Source: Pseudomonas uvaldensis (GTDB lineage: Bacteria > Pseudomonadota > Gammaproteobacteria > Pseudomonadales > Pseudomonadaceae). From it: DNA of 64,000 nucleotides. Made by a program: the position numbers and the translations under genes. How positions within the stretch are numbered: the first letter of the stretch is position 1; each line of letters starts with the position of its first letter. This document shows, in pieces, positions 51,501 to 57,858 of this stretch. Below the pieces are notes generated by a model, which was given only the letters and a program-made list of their open reading frames with translations, had not been told where the DNA came from and ran no database searches. The stretch lies in contig NZ_JAIWKS010000006.1 of the NCBI RefSeq assembly GCF_021271205.1, positions 434,001 through 498,000 on the forward strand, in the 5' to 3' direction.

Positions 51501-52579
51501 AACCGGGTCATGGCAAGGAAGTGCGCTTGCTGGGAGTAACCCCGGATGGAGAGGCGGCCTGGTTGTTCGATATTTCGAGTGGAGAGGTCTATCGCCAGGG
51601 TTTTATCGACCCGCAGCGGCTGGCATCGGCCTTCGGAACAGGTTCACGATTATTGCAGGCTGATGCGCTACCCGTTGCGCAACGCGAATGGGCACCCTGG
51701 CAATTTGTCGAACTGACGGTCGAAGGGGCGGGGCTGCGTGGCGTGACATTCGAAGGCGTGGTGGTCTCGCTGCGGGATCGGGAGCCGGCGTTGATGACCG
51801 GTGTCACGCTTGAGTGGGTCGCCGCTCAGGGAGGACGCGAGCGCGAGGCGCTCAAGCGCCTGATGGACTATCCATCCCATAGTTCACTGCTGTCGGTGGA
51901 GGATCCTGAAAACCTGAAATGGTTCGTCACTCAGAGCAAACGCATGATTCGTATCCCACGGACCGCGATTCCGGGATCCTTCGAGGTGCTTGGAACCCAG
52001 CGCGAAAGTAACGTATTGATCCATCAGAACAGCAATGGACAACTGCTGACTTACCCGGGCATGGAGCTCGCGGGTTCCCTCAGCTACGTGCAGCGCGATG
52101 GCGAAGTCATGGTCGTCGAGGGGCAGATCGATGACTTCCTGCCCCTGATGCCGGATGGTGTCACGACGCTGGTCCTGCGCATGGGGCGGGGGATGAAGAG
52201 CTTTCGGCTGTCGAAGGCGGCCTGGCTGAGGCTCGAGGCGGTCGTGCTCAACTGTCGGCATACCCTTGAAAGCACGGCGACAGGGCCCGGTAAGATGATC
52301 TGGGAGCTGGATGAGCCAGACAGGTTGCTGTTGAGTATTGTTGACGAGCATCTGGTGATCATAGACCCGGACAATGGTCACAGCATCATCTTCCGAGAGG
52401 CGTATGCCAGGGACATCAGCTTGCGGGGTGACGTCGTGCTCAGCTTCAAGGGCCATGGAGATTATGCCGTTTCGAGGTTGATACAGCGGATGGACACCCG
52501 GCAGAACGCCCAGGGTGGCTTAACGCTGAAAGCGTTGCTGGGCGTTGCGGAAGTTGTGGAAAACAGCCTCGCGGATTAA
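45512..52579 (+). CDS. Large glucosylating toxin-like protein (GT44 + C58-like peptidase + TcdA/TcdB-type pore region)
   Basis: 2,355 residues; start ATG at 45512 (MSGTRFTSLRGYVDF), chosen over 45497 because GGAAG lies 8 bases upstream. Residues about 100-600 match the clostridial toxin glucosyltransferase: KLHFVWLGG with Trp129, SDVVRLEALFNEGGSYADVD with the metal-binding Asp312-x-Asp314 (TcdB Trp102 and Asp286-x-Asp288). About 840-960 carries a Cys-His-Asp triad in papain/YopT order: Cys850 (GGRCYPLSLVM), His937 (NSDNHAMLVG), Asp956 (HFYDPNFG). About 1245-1335 is like the TcdA/TcdB pore-forming region (NVGFDIYQLATATDEVARAQ, FGTQLAFDSAGLVL) with a long Gly/Ala hydrophobic stretch. The remaining ~1,000 residues are beta-rich and unassigned; no CROP repeats and no signal peptide. 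The domain set recalls E. coli lymphostatin (LifA/Efa1). Predicted to modify host GTPases or other proteins after uptake; target unknown. Confidence 0.88.
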   Translation: MSGTRFTSLRGYVDFVGLLKLKDIEQALVPYKGTDRYDAVLRYYFGCIAALDAPGMLEPLGLLKHALGALQRGGRRRRTAELEPSGGTTAVDLTYIHDTVEDYEERLHHSVEQLKIPATEVPKKLHFVWLGGGIGAIQRDYITVWKKVMAGEGYQLNLWYDSDALLAYETNRIIIEAAKADAMVNGAQDIIDPSELGDRYEERVIVLKQQMFAHIKKFVENGGSADDARIDLLVRAYGEDKARLTALKAANRLSLSAVSEGNLALRDLARGDVPLHLNDIYEREISLRCNLASGSDVVRLEALFNEGGSYADVDNLPPLQEKLGGVDIRGFKTDARLGVLQLLLDRNPEWMPGRQTLRHQYTDYLGQIPSENIEALTRFADGKPELNQVFRTPVERLARPYELRAVAEQNSLSNAFLMAHPGAAMIETVLERFRLNYEVVDATARLADEQNVALIDVDTMAGLAQQAATEVFGPLHELPSEAEMAVSFLVQAAATYYSDGIRPQSEVTIYLTGPGAMREGMADYQRANFTPRSAENWRAEIAIPAVATVNRATEEEQDHSWKENESDTRHWLDSEKKRWQEGRFKARYAGELEELLKYRTLQFDEGWPLMEGRHVLSTDLLQHLADQLGAPFMAMMGRSHTGVVAFDQPIPLSFEARQSIRTQSASLLPPASLGDPQTQRLSVAELLDRFAKGSFEAAQLSPLQRLLLGTLIGAQSLDNRSFDAVRPQLDNLANNLGERGTAGSYAVIEQALYQQRAPAFLAGLAYPVDYPAVHAETALGLKKNALEQPLTLRQWGQRVTRIQRLAKLEYRVRVIERLGVVLDGFEADAIKLVPQDLLLQGEGDRVGGRCYPLSLVMAAALSTDKAAVNTLRERFYLGVIEPEASDCVTFLQGVEALRDVQASEVGVALARSDLKAVVEVLQARATTSTLMLNSDNHAMLVGRTFEGERSTYHFYDPNFGLFEFTHATRFRQALERFFLEQGMAAHYAAYGEATRPTFDLFELDGAKISKIALPDAIKVSQLLQPGALPGQRLRPVQQRLASARGQSLINNPRLGSCLLALDGHWWGQQIAQVTTRLWQQNPAASLRVPLFETLEIAPDGTYRVSLIDPQNPEKLVRVISDDHRLLRIKNYLSERFLALANKPAFASDPAEVGSVHTLNAGFTIQALMIALKEHEGPDRPLSLAVRLHAYVNYAQLVHGNVVDVAGLVGLVRQALAEEKLIARTVAPVVKAAVGPSVSEATGGVLQLANVGFDIYQLATATDEVARAQFGTQLAFDSAGLVLSAGALAAGSTTAGAVLGGAAVILGGLAVGLAALAQGFASIAEEARQVGLFFDEVTKAHLQAYRFDAHGKTWLPRPSLIIQTLDLARGRLQLDSPRLYPLRDHFGVPTFDPDYERAIDIRRELGLTDRVRYMPPASEAIVLPCVPQTCYRYEYKALPFAGLRHDTGFDTARRLEKRKADGGWLFLFSFYSFPSDYILYRMVPDYRPTVIDIMLDAQERSLVVPALPAIWHGKINYRVRGAGGRCNLLLSPGANLTFEALRLQKSTWVLDAPWARESEVRLEEQAKLFIGDIEVTLTGDGHHEVLLRLTDNRILRVEPVTGRLTLIEQDMPSGVDRQALQAHLKALVQEHRLALPYTPIHRYLIPFEKPDEPRYITAWYDAREDRFLYIRNDLPGAEDASLGAVAGGYAYFFEPQSLLIWQVDALTGLLSHRYWLWAASETATVIKVVEADAQGVIHVVQEITRNDQTTEQLVYVIHEGQLLLSSVTRDLDPTLESIFSASETLADWTQVLGNAYPVTPYAGHDDTFVTVNWRPAPFVSVCWKIEESLRDMAWVRGSDQLIIRPSPGRNRYRGWSDSIKNMTDLTLLAPADGSDVFVIYDRLKQELCRRQRSLVEGKGQWSSRFHRPDKLENVIAVEAGYLALTTDGLFYNLTDRGDLELGGVTESWFKDRPQWWSELASLARRSPDERLALIGLSNFNGDAKLCAWCVGSRVLLAEPGHGKEVRLLGVTPDGEAAWLFDISSGEVYRQGFIDPQRLASAFGTGSRLLQADALPVAQREWAPWQFVELTVEGAGLRGVTFEGVVVSLRDREPALMTGVTLEWVAAQGGREREALKRLMDYPSHSSLLSVEDPENLKWFVTQSKRMIRIPRTAIPGSFEVLGTQRESNVLIHQNSNGQLLTYPGMELAGSLSYVQRDGEVMVVEGQIDDFLPLMPDGVTTLVLRMGRGMKSFRLSKAAWLRLEAVVLNCRHTLESTATGPGKMIWELDEPDRLLLSIVDEHLVIIDPDNGHSIIFREAYARDISLRGDVVLSFKGHGDYAVSRLIQRMDTRQNAQGGLTLKALLGVAEVVENSLAD

Positions 52580-52608
52580 GAGCAGCGAGCGGCTGACTCA
52601 TTCACTGG

Positions 52609-52650
52609 GTTCATGAGGCGATTCTTCTCAGGTTGAATCGCCTCATGAAC
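52609..52650. repeat. Perfect 16-bp inverted repeat between convergent genes
   Basis: GTTCATGAGGCGATTC (52609-52624) and its exact complement (52635-52650) around a 10-base loop. It covers the last codons and stop of the leftward gene. Neither side has a clear T tract, so it may be a factor-assisted bidirectional terminator or an RNA-stabilising hairpin. Confidence 0.6.
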
Positions 52651-53291
52651 TGCTCGTTCAGTTTGTTTTTTATAAGTGCTCTTTTCCGGTCCAGTTCATT
52701 TCTGTCCAGTCGCAGAAAGGCTCGCTGTTGGACGACTGTGGCCGAACGTCTTTCCCAGTCCCAGAACAGAAATCGGTGCCTCTTTATAGCGACACTCAAT
52801 TCTAATTTGTAGACGGCAATATTCAGGTTGTTCTGTGCATCGTAGCGGGCAGGGATAATCTGAAAAATCTCGCCTTCGCTGGTTTCTCTGTCGAAAGACA
52901 GCATTGCGGGGGGATCGGTTCTTAATGCGTCGAGGGTATCGATCATCGCATTCGCTTGCCGTGAATCTCTCATGGCTTGGGCGCTCTGGACCAGGAAATC
53001 GGCCACGGAGCCCGACACGATGTGTTGTGTACGGGTAAGGATGGAGTCGCCATATATCGACCAGCCGAGGAAATTCAAGGTGCGGGCGTATTCTTCGAAC
53101 CAGCCTCTGGACTCGGTGTAGCGGTTATGACCCAGATCAGCCGATCGAGTGGCGATGTTGTGGCAGTCGGCGATGTCGTTATGGTCTTGCAGGGCAAGGG
53201 TTCCGATATAAGAGAACAGATTGGGGCCTGTGATCAGTCCGGTCAGTGCTTCGTTGTTCAAGGGTAAGTCTCCGTCGTGGTTGTTATGCAT
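52611..53291 (-). CDS. Unknown protein beside the toxin, paralogue of the next gene
   Basis: 226 residues, no signal peptide or membrane helix. Not recognised. Its C-terminal two-thirds parallels the 279-residue product encoded divergently next door: WFEEYARTLNFLGW (64-77) matches WYDSFIRCLHDLGC there; FLFWDWERRSATVVQQRAFL (175-194) matches VLFVNWQSSAREIFRGKSYV; the next 18-20 residues share a basic/acidic helix pattern; and both end in a RRFN/KRFN-type basic tail (FMRRFNLRRI). Convergent with the toxin gene (31 bases between stops). Possibly a toxin accessory, release or immunity factor; this rests on location only. Confidence 0.65.
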   Translation of the reverse strand: MHNNHDGDLPLNNEALTGLITGPNLFSYIGTLALQDHNDIADCHNIATRSADLGHNRYTESRGWFEEYARTLNFLGWSIYGDSILTRTQHIVSGSVADFLVQSAQAMRDSRQANAMIDTLDALRTDPPAMLSFDRETSEGEIFQIIPARYDAQNNLNIAVYKLELSVAIKRHRFLFWDWERRSATVVQQRAFLRLDRNELDRKRALIKNKLNEQFMRRFNLRRIAS

Positions 53292-53474
53292 AAATACAAC
53301 GGTGAGCGGAGAGTGTGTATATGGGTGATCGTCTAAATTAAAACCGGATATTTTATCGTGGGGATAAAGCCAAGGTTACATATGCTGTAATGGGGTTTTG
53401 TTGTGGTTTCTCCGAATAATAAATTAGATTGTTGTTGTCCGCGGGAGCGGTCATTAATTAACAAAGGAAGTTAT

Positions 53475-54314
53475 ATGAAAGCGTTTGAAAGTGAAGTTAG
53501 TGTTGCCCAGAGTATCGAGTTGATCGGCGCCCGTATCAACAGGCGCAAGGCTCTGACCTCCACCATGACCACCACCACCACCACCAGTCGGCGCGTGCGT
53601 CGATCCGCCGAACTGACTGACAGCCCGACCAGGGACCTGGATGCACTGATGCTGGGGGATGCCTTGTTGGGCTATGGCAACAACATGTCGCTCACCAACA
53701 TGGCGATTATGGAAAACCTCATGACCATGGCAATCATGGAGGCCAACTTCGAGGTGCCTGGCGGCAAGAACACCCTGGCGTGGTACGACTCGTTTATCCG
53801 CTGCCTCCATGACCTGGGCTGTTTTGTGGCCGATGACGGCTATACCCGTTACTCCGAGAGTTCCCAGCGTGTGGACATGGACTTCGTGATCAGCGATATC
53901 GTCAAAGGAATCATCGATGGGGTGAAGGCCAGCGTTCCGGCGGCAGCGGTGCTGGGCGCCGTGGTGAATACCACGATCGACGGTCTGAAGCAGGATCAGC
54001 CCACCCTCAATTTGTTCAACAGCCAGGTCAAGACGCCCGAGGGAGCGCGTCTGTCAGTCATTCCCTGCGAACAATTGGCCAACGGCATCCTGATTGCGTC
54101 GTCCGCTTCGATCAGGCAGACCGGATCTTCGAATAACGGCGGCGTTCTGTTTGTGAACTGGCAATCTTCGGCACGGGAAATTTTCCGTGGCAAATCCTAC
54201 GTGACCTTCAATCCGGCGCGTTATGAAGACTTCCGCCAGGACATCGAAGAGTACTTGGGAGAGCACCGTAGGGAAGTCCTGAAAAAACGATTCAATCGTC
54301 GCCGGCAGGCCTGA
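53475..54314 (+). CDS. Unknown protein, paralogue of the preceding gene, with Thr/Arg-rich N-terminus
   Basis: 279 residues from the ATG at 53475 (AAGGAAG upstream); an in-frame start at 53403 lacks a ribosome site. N-terminal part has a Thr run and basic patch (TSTMTTTTTTSRRVRR, 28-43) absent from the neighbour. Then helices, one of them hydrophobic (KASVPAAAVLGAVVNTTIDG, 151-170), not clearly a membrane span. Shared blocks with the 226-residue neighbour: WYDSFIRCLHDLGC (103-116), VLFVNWQSSAREIFRGKSYV (224-243), FNPARYEDFRQDIEEYL (245-261) and the tail KKRFNRRR. Divergent from that neighbour with about 183 bases of AT-rich promoter region between them. Function unknown; proposed part of the toxin locus. 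Confidence 0.65.
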   Translation: MKAFESEVSVAQSIELIGARINRRKALTSTMTTTTTTSRRVRRSAELTDSPTRDLDALMLGDALLGYGNNMSLTNMAIMENLMTMAIMEANFEVPGGKNTLAWYDSFIRCLHDLGCFVADDGYTRYSESSQRVDMDFVISDIVKGIIDGVKASVPAAAVLGAVVNTTIDGLKQDQPTLNLFNSQVKTPEGARLSVIPCEQLANGILIASSASIRQTGSSNNGGVLFVNWQSSAREIFRGKSYVTFNPARYEDFRQDIEEYLGEHRREVLKKRFNRRRQA

Positions 54315-54328
54315 AGGGAATCGTCGCG

Positions 54329-54925
54329 CTAAGGCACCAGGTAGCCTCTCACCCCGGTGAAGATAATCTGCGCGGCCAACGCACAGACGAACAACCCCAT
54401 CAGGCGACTGACGATCTGCAAGCCCTGGTCCCCGAGGATCCGCTCGATGCGGCTGGACAGGTAGAGCACCACGCCGACCGTGAAGCTGGCCAGGGCGATG
54501 CTGATGATAGCCATGAGTTTGTCGTCCCAGTGCGGCTGGCTCACGCCCATTACCAGCAAGGCGCCGATGGTGCCGGGGCCGACGGTCAAGGGAATGGTCA
54601 GCGGGACGATAGTCACGTCCTGCTGAACATTATCGGTCTGTACGGCCGACTTGCCTTGGGCCATGCCCAGCGCCGAAATGAACAGCACGCTGCCGGCACC
54701 GATGCGGAACGCATCCACGGTGATACCGAACACACTGAAAATCACCCGCCCGAACAAATACAGCAAGACGCTGGAAACCAGCGTCGCGATCGCGACCTTC
54801 CAGGCCAGGCGCCGTTGTTCCTTGCGTGAATAACCGCGGGTCAGGCCGATAAAACAAGACAACACGAAGAACGGGCTATAGAGCACCAGCATCTTCAGAT
54901 AAACGCTGAACAGCACATGGAGCAT
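54329..54925 (-). CDS. MarC family integral membrane protein
   Basis: 198 residues, six predicted transmembrane helices. Typical MarC/YhgN stretches: FRIGAGSVLFISALGMAQGK, VPLTIPLTVGPGTIGALLVM, and a C-terminal ILGDQGLQIVSRLMGLFVCA. The family was named after the mar region but its transport role is unproven. The gene is convergent with the unknown protein gene and upstream of retS on the left side; separate transcription unit. Confidence 0.9.
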   Translation of the reverse strand: MLHVLFSVYLKMLVLYSPFFVLSCFIGLTRGYSRKEQRRLAWKVAIATLVSSVLLYLFGRVIFSVFGITVDAFRIGAGSVLFISALGMAQGKSAVQTDNVQQDVTIVPLTIPLTVGPGTIGALLVMGVSQPHWDDKLMAIISIALASFTVGVVLYLSSRIERILGDQGLQIVSRLMGLFVCALAAQIIFTGVRGYLVP

Positions 54926-54987
54926 GGTCGAGGCTCAAGGCGGAGGAGGACGACGGGAGTCTATCAGGCGATGTGACGTCTGTCGGC

Positions 54988-57759
54988 TCAGGACGTTTGC
55001 GCGGTGCGGTTCTGCTGCTCGCGTTGGGCGACCCAATGTTCGATCAACTCCCGCAACTGCGACAGCTCTACCGGCTTGGCCATATGACCATCCATTCCCG
55101 CCTGGCGTGCCCGCTCCTTGTGCTCGGCCAGGATATGCGCGGTCAAGGCGACCACGGGCGTGCGGGTCCGCTGGTTGCCCATTTCCCAGGCACGCAGTTG
55201 CTGGGTTGCGGAGAAGCCGTCGAGGATCGGCATCTCGCAGTCCATCAGGACCAGGTCGTAGCGACGTTCCTTCATGGCCTTGAGAGCTTCTTCGCCGTTG
55301 CTGGCGGTGTCGGGTTGCAGGTTGAGCTTGCCGAGCATGCCACGGATAACCTTGGTGGAAATGCTGTTGTCCTCGGCCACCAGGATGCGAAAGTCGCTGG
55401 GGACTTTAACCGGTGCGGTAGGGCCTGCATTCGATGGCAAGCTGGGGCCATGCCCCCTGTTGCGCTGGTTAAGCTCGTCGGCCAGTGTGGTCTTGAGGGT
55501 ATAGCCGGCGACCGGTTTGGCGAGAATGCGCTTGATCCCGCTGTTGCGCGCCACGATCTTGCTCGGTGCGTTACTGATGCCGGTGAGCATGATCAACAGG
55601 ATGTCGTGGTTCAGGCTGGGGTCTTCCTTGATCTTGGCCGCCAGTTGCATGCCGGTCATGCCGGGCATGTTCTGGTCCAGCAGGACCACGTCGAAATAAT
55701 CGCGCAAGTGCGCCTTGGTGCGCAGCAGCGCCAGCGCTTCCTTGCCCGAAGGCACCGCGCTGACGTTCAGGCCCCATGCGCTGCACTGCTGCACCAAAAC
55801 CTTGCGGCAGGTTTCGTTGTCATCGACGACCAGCACTCGTGCTCCTTGCAGCGGGCTATCGAGGTCGGAGGTCGGATGCTCGAGGCGATCAGGATCCAGC
55901 GGCAGGGTCAGCCATAAGGTGCTGCCCTGCTGGCCGCTTTTGATGCCGAATTCGCCGTGCATCAGCATGATCAGCTGACGGGCGATGACCAGCCCCAGAT
56001 TGCCGCCCAGGCGCGTGGCCGAGAGGAAGTTCTTGCTGTGTAACTCGGCGTGCATCAGCGTATCGCGTTCCTCGGCGTCCATGGGCGACCCGTTGTCCTG
56101 CACAGCGATGCGCAGGCGCGGCTGGTTGCTGCGCTCGTCGAGGGCCACGACGATCAGGACTTCGCCTTCGTCGGTTTTCTTCAGGGCATTTTCCAGCAGG
56201 CTCAGCAACGCCTGGCGCAGCCGCGTCGGGTCGCCGCTGATGACCCGCGGCACCTGGGGCTGGATGAAGCTGATCAGTTCCACGTTCTGCTGTTCGGCCT
56301 TGGCGCGGAAGATGCTCAGGCAATCCTCGATCAAGGCGTTGAGGTCGAACTGTACGTCGTCCAGTTCGATCTGGCCGGACTCTAGCCGAGAGATATCGAG
56401 GATCTCGTTGATGAGGGTCAGCAATTCGTTGCCGGCGCTGTGAATGGTCTGCACGTAGTCGCGCTGCTTGACCGACAGGGGCGTGCCCAACAGCAGTTCG
56501 GTCATGCCCAGTACGCCGTTCATCGGGGTACGGATCTCATGACTGATCTTGGCCAGGAACTCCGCCTTGGCATTGATCTCGGCATTGCTCGCCGCCAGGT
56601 CGCGGCTGATGCTGAAGCGGCTCTCGTTGATCGAACGCTGGAGTTCGCCCAAGGCTACGCTCATCAGCAGGCCGCTGATGCAGATGAAAACCATCAACGT
56701 GACGATCAGGCCTTGGGGCGCAACTTCCGTAAGGCCTTGCAAGGCCGGCAGGATAATCAGCGTGCCCAGGTTGAAAACCACCATGGCCGCGACGAACAGC
56801 CGGGCCGGGCGATAGCCCTTCTGCCAGTGCCAGGCACTGACGAACAACATGCTCAGGCCGGCCAGGGCCACCAGCGCATAGGTCATGATGTTGAGCGGCA
56901 GCGTGTTGACGAACAGCAGCAACAGGCAGCACAGCATGATGAACACGATGTCCCCCAGCAGCAACCGGTTCAGCGGGTGCGGCCCCAGGGGGGCGAAAAA
57001 ACGGTAGGCGAACATCAGGCCGCAGGGCGCGGTCAACAGCAGGGCCAGGTAAGCGCCCGGTGTCTGCACCGCTGGCCAGTCCGGCAGCCAGCCCCCGGCC
57101 AGGTTCAGCAGCAGTACCAGGCTCAACATCAACAGCCCCTCGCACGCTGCCAGCCACAGGCAACTGCGCGAGCGGGTATAGGCGTAGCGGGTGAGGTTGT
57201 GCAGGATCAGCATGGCGATGCAGCCGAACAATAGCCCGTAGATCAGGGTCTGGTTCTGATCGGCGGCGGCCATGATCGCGGGTTGCAGGGTGATGTACGG
57301 GCGCAGTTCGTGTCGGGACGCCAGCCTCAGGTAGACGTCCAGCGGCTTGTCGCTACGAGGCAGGGCCAGCATGAAATCGCTGCTGGGCACGGAAGATTCG
57401 GTGCGAGGCTGGGCATTGCCGCCGATCTGTTGGTCGATCAGTGCGTCGCCGTCCAGCACATAGAGGTTGAGGCGCGACAGGTCGGGGGCGAAGATGCGCA
57501 GGATCTGTTCATGATTGTCGGGTGCCAGCCGGAAACGCACCCATAGCGCGCCCCCCGGTTCGGCCGCCCTGAGGCGGTCCAGATCGATGGGGCTGAATTG
57601 ATTGGTGTAGCGGGCGGAGCGGATGTCGCTCAGCTTCAGGTCGCCCTGTTCGTCGAGCAATGCCGCCCAGCCACTGCCTGGCGCGGCCTGGGCCGGGAGC
57701 ATGCAGAGCAGTGTCAGCAGGGTGACGGTAAAGCCTATGGCAATCCTGAGCCAGCGCAC
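54988..57759 (-). CDS. retS: Hybrid sensor kinase RetS
   Basis: 923 residues from a GTG at 57759 (AAGGG upstream). Order: signal/helix (1-25), periplasmic 7TMR-DISMED2 sensor (about 30-170), seven transmembrane helices (about 185-375), HisKA with KISHEIRTPMNGVLGM, a degenerate HATPase domain, receiver 1 (VLLDQNMPGMTGMQ) and receiver 2 (LVLMDCEMPILDGF). RetS binds GacS and blocks its signalling, controlling the switch between acute virulence (type III secretion) and biofilm/T6SS through the small RNAs RsmY/RsmZ. purD follows upstream as in P. aeruginosa (PA4856-PA4855), supporting orthology. Kinase ATP-binding motifs are weak, as expected if RetS acts mainly by heterodimer formation. Confidence 0.93.
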   Translation of the reverse strand: MRWLRIAIGFTVTLLTLLCMLPAQAAPGSGWAALLDEQGDLKLSDIRSARYTNQFSPIDLDRLRAAEPGGALWVRFRLAPDNHEQILRIFAPDLSRLNLYVLDGDALIDQQIGGNAQPRTESSVPSSDFMLALPRSDKPLDVYLRLASRHELRPYITLQPAIMAAADQNQTLIYGLLFGCIAMLILHNLTRYAYTRSRSCLWLAACEGLLMLSLVLLLNLAGGWLPDWPAVQTPGAYLALLLTAPCGLMFAYRFFAPLGPHPLNRLLLGDIVFIMLCCLLLLFVNTLPLNIMTYALVALAGLSMLFVSAWHWQKGYRPARLFVAAMVVFNLGTLIILPALQGLTEVAPQGLIVTLMVFICISGLLMSVALGELQRSINESRFSISRDLAASNAEINAKAEFLAKISHEIRTPMNGVLGMTELLLGTPLSVKQRDYVQTIHSAGNELLTLINEILDISRLESGQIELDDVQFDLNALIEDCLSIFRAKAEQQNVELISFIQPQVPRVISGDPTRLRQALLSLLENALKKTDEGEVLIVVALDERSNQPRLRIAVQDNGSPMDAEERDTLMHAELHSKNFLSATRLGGNLGLVIARQLIMLMHGEFGIKSGQQGSTLWLTLPLDPDRLEHPTSDLDSPLQGARVLVVDDNETCRKVLVQQCSAWGLNVSAVPSGKEALALLRTKAHLRDYFDVVLLDQNMPGMTGMQLAAKIKEDPSLNHDILLIMLTGISNAPSKIVARNSGIKRILAKPVAGYTLKTTLADELNQRNRGHGPSLPSNAGPTAPVKVPSDFRILVAEDNSISTKVIRGMLGKLNLQPDTASNGEEALKAMKERRYDLVLMDCEMPILDGFSATQQLRAWEMGNQRTRTPVVALTAHILAEHKERARQAGMDGHMAKPVELSQLRELIEHWVAQREQQNRTAQTS

Positions 57760-57858
57760 GGCGAAATCCCTTCAAAGGTTGAGGCCAGATTATAACTATG
57801 CGCGGTGCCCCGGCAGACAGGCAAGGGCCACACGCCCCTGCCTGGCTGAAAGGCCGGG

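Noticed and set aside
45223..54314. Prophage or integrative element carrying the toxin
   Set aside because: No integrase, transposase, phage gene, attachment repeat or tRNA was found at or near the borders.
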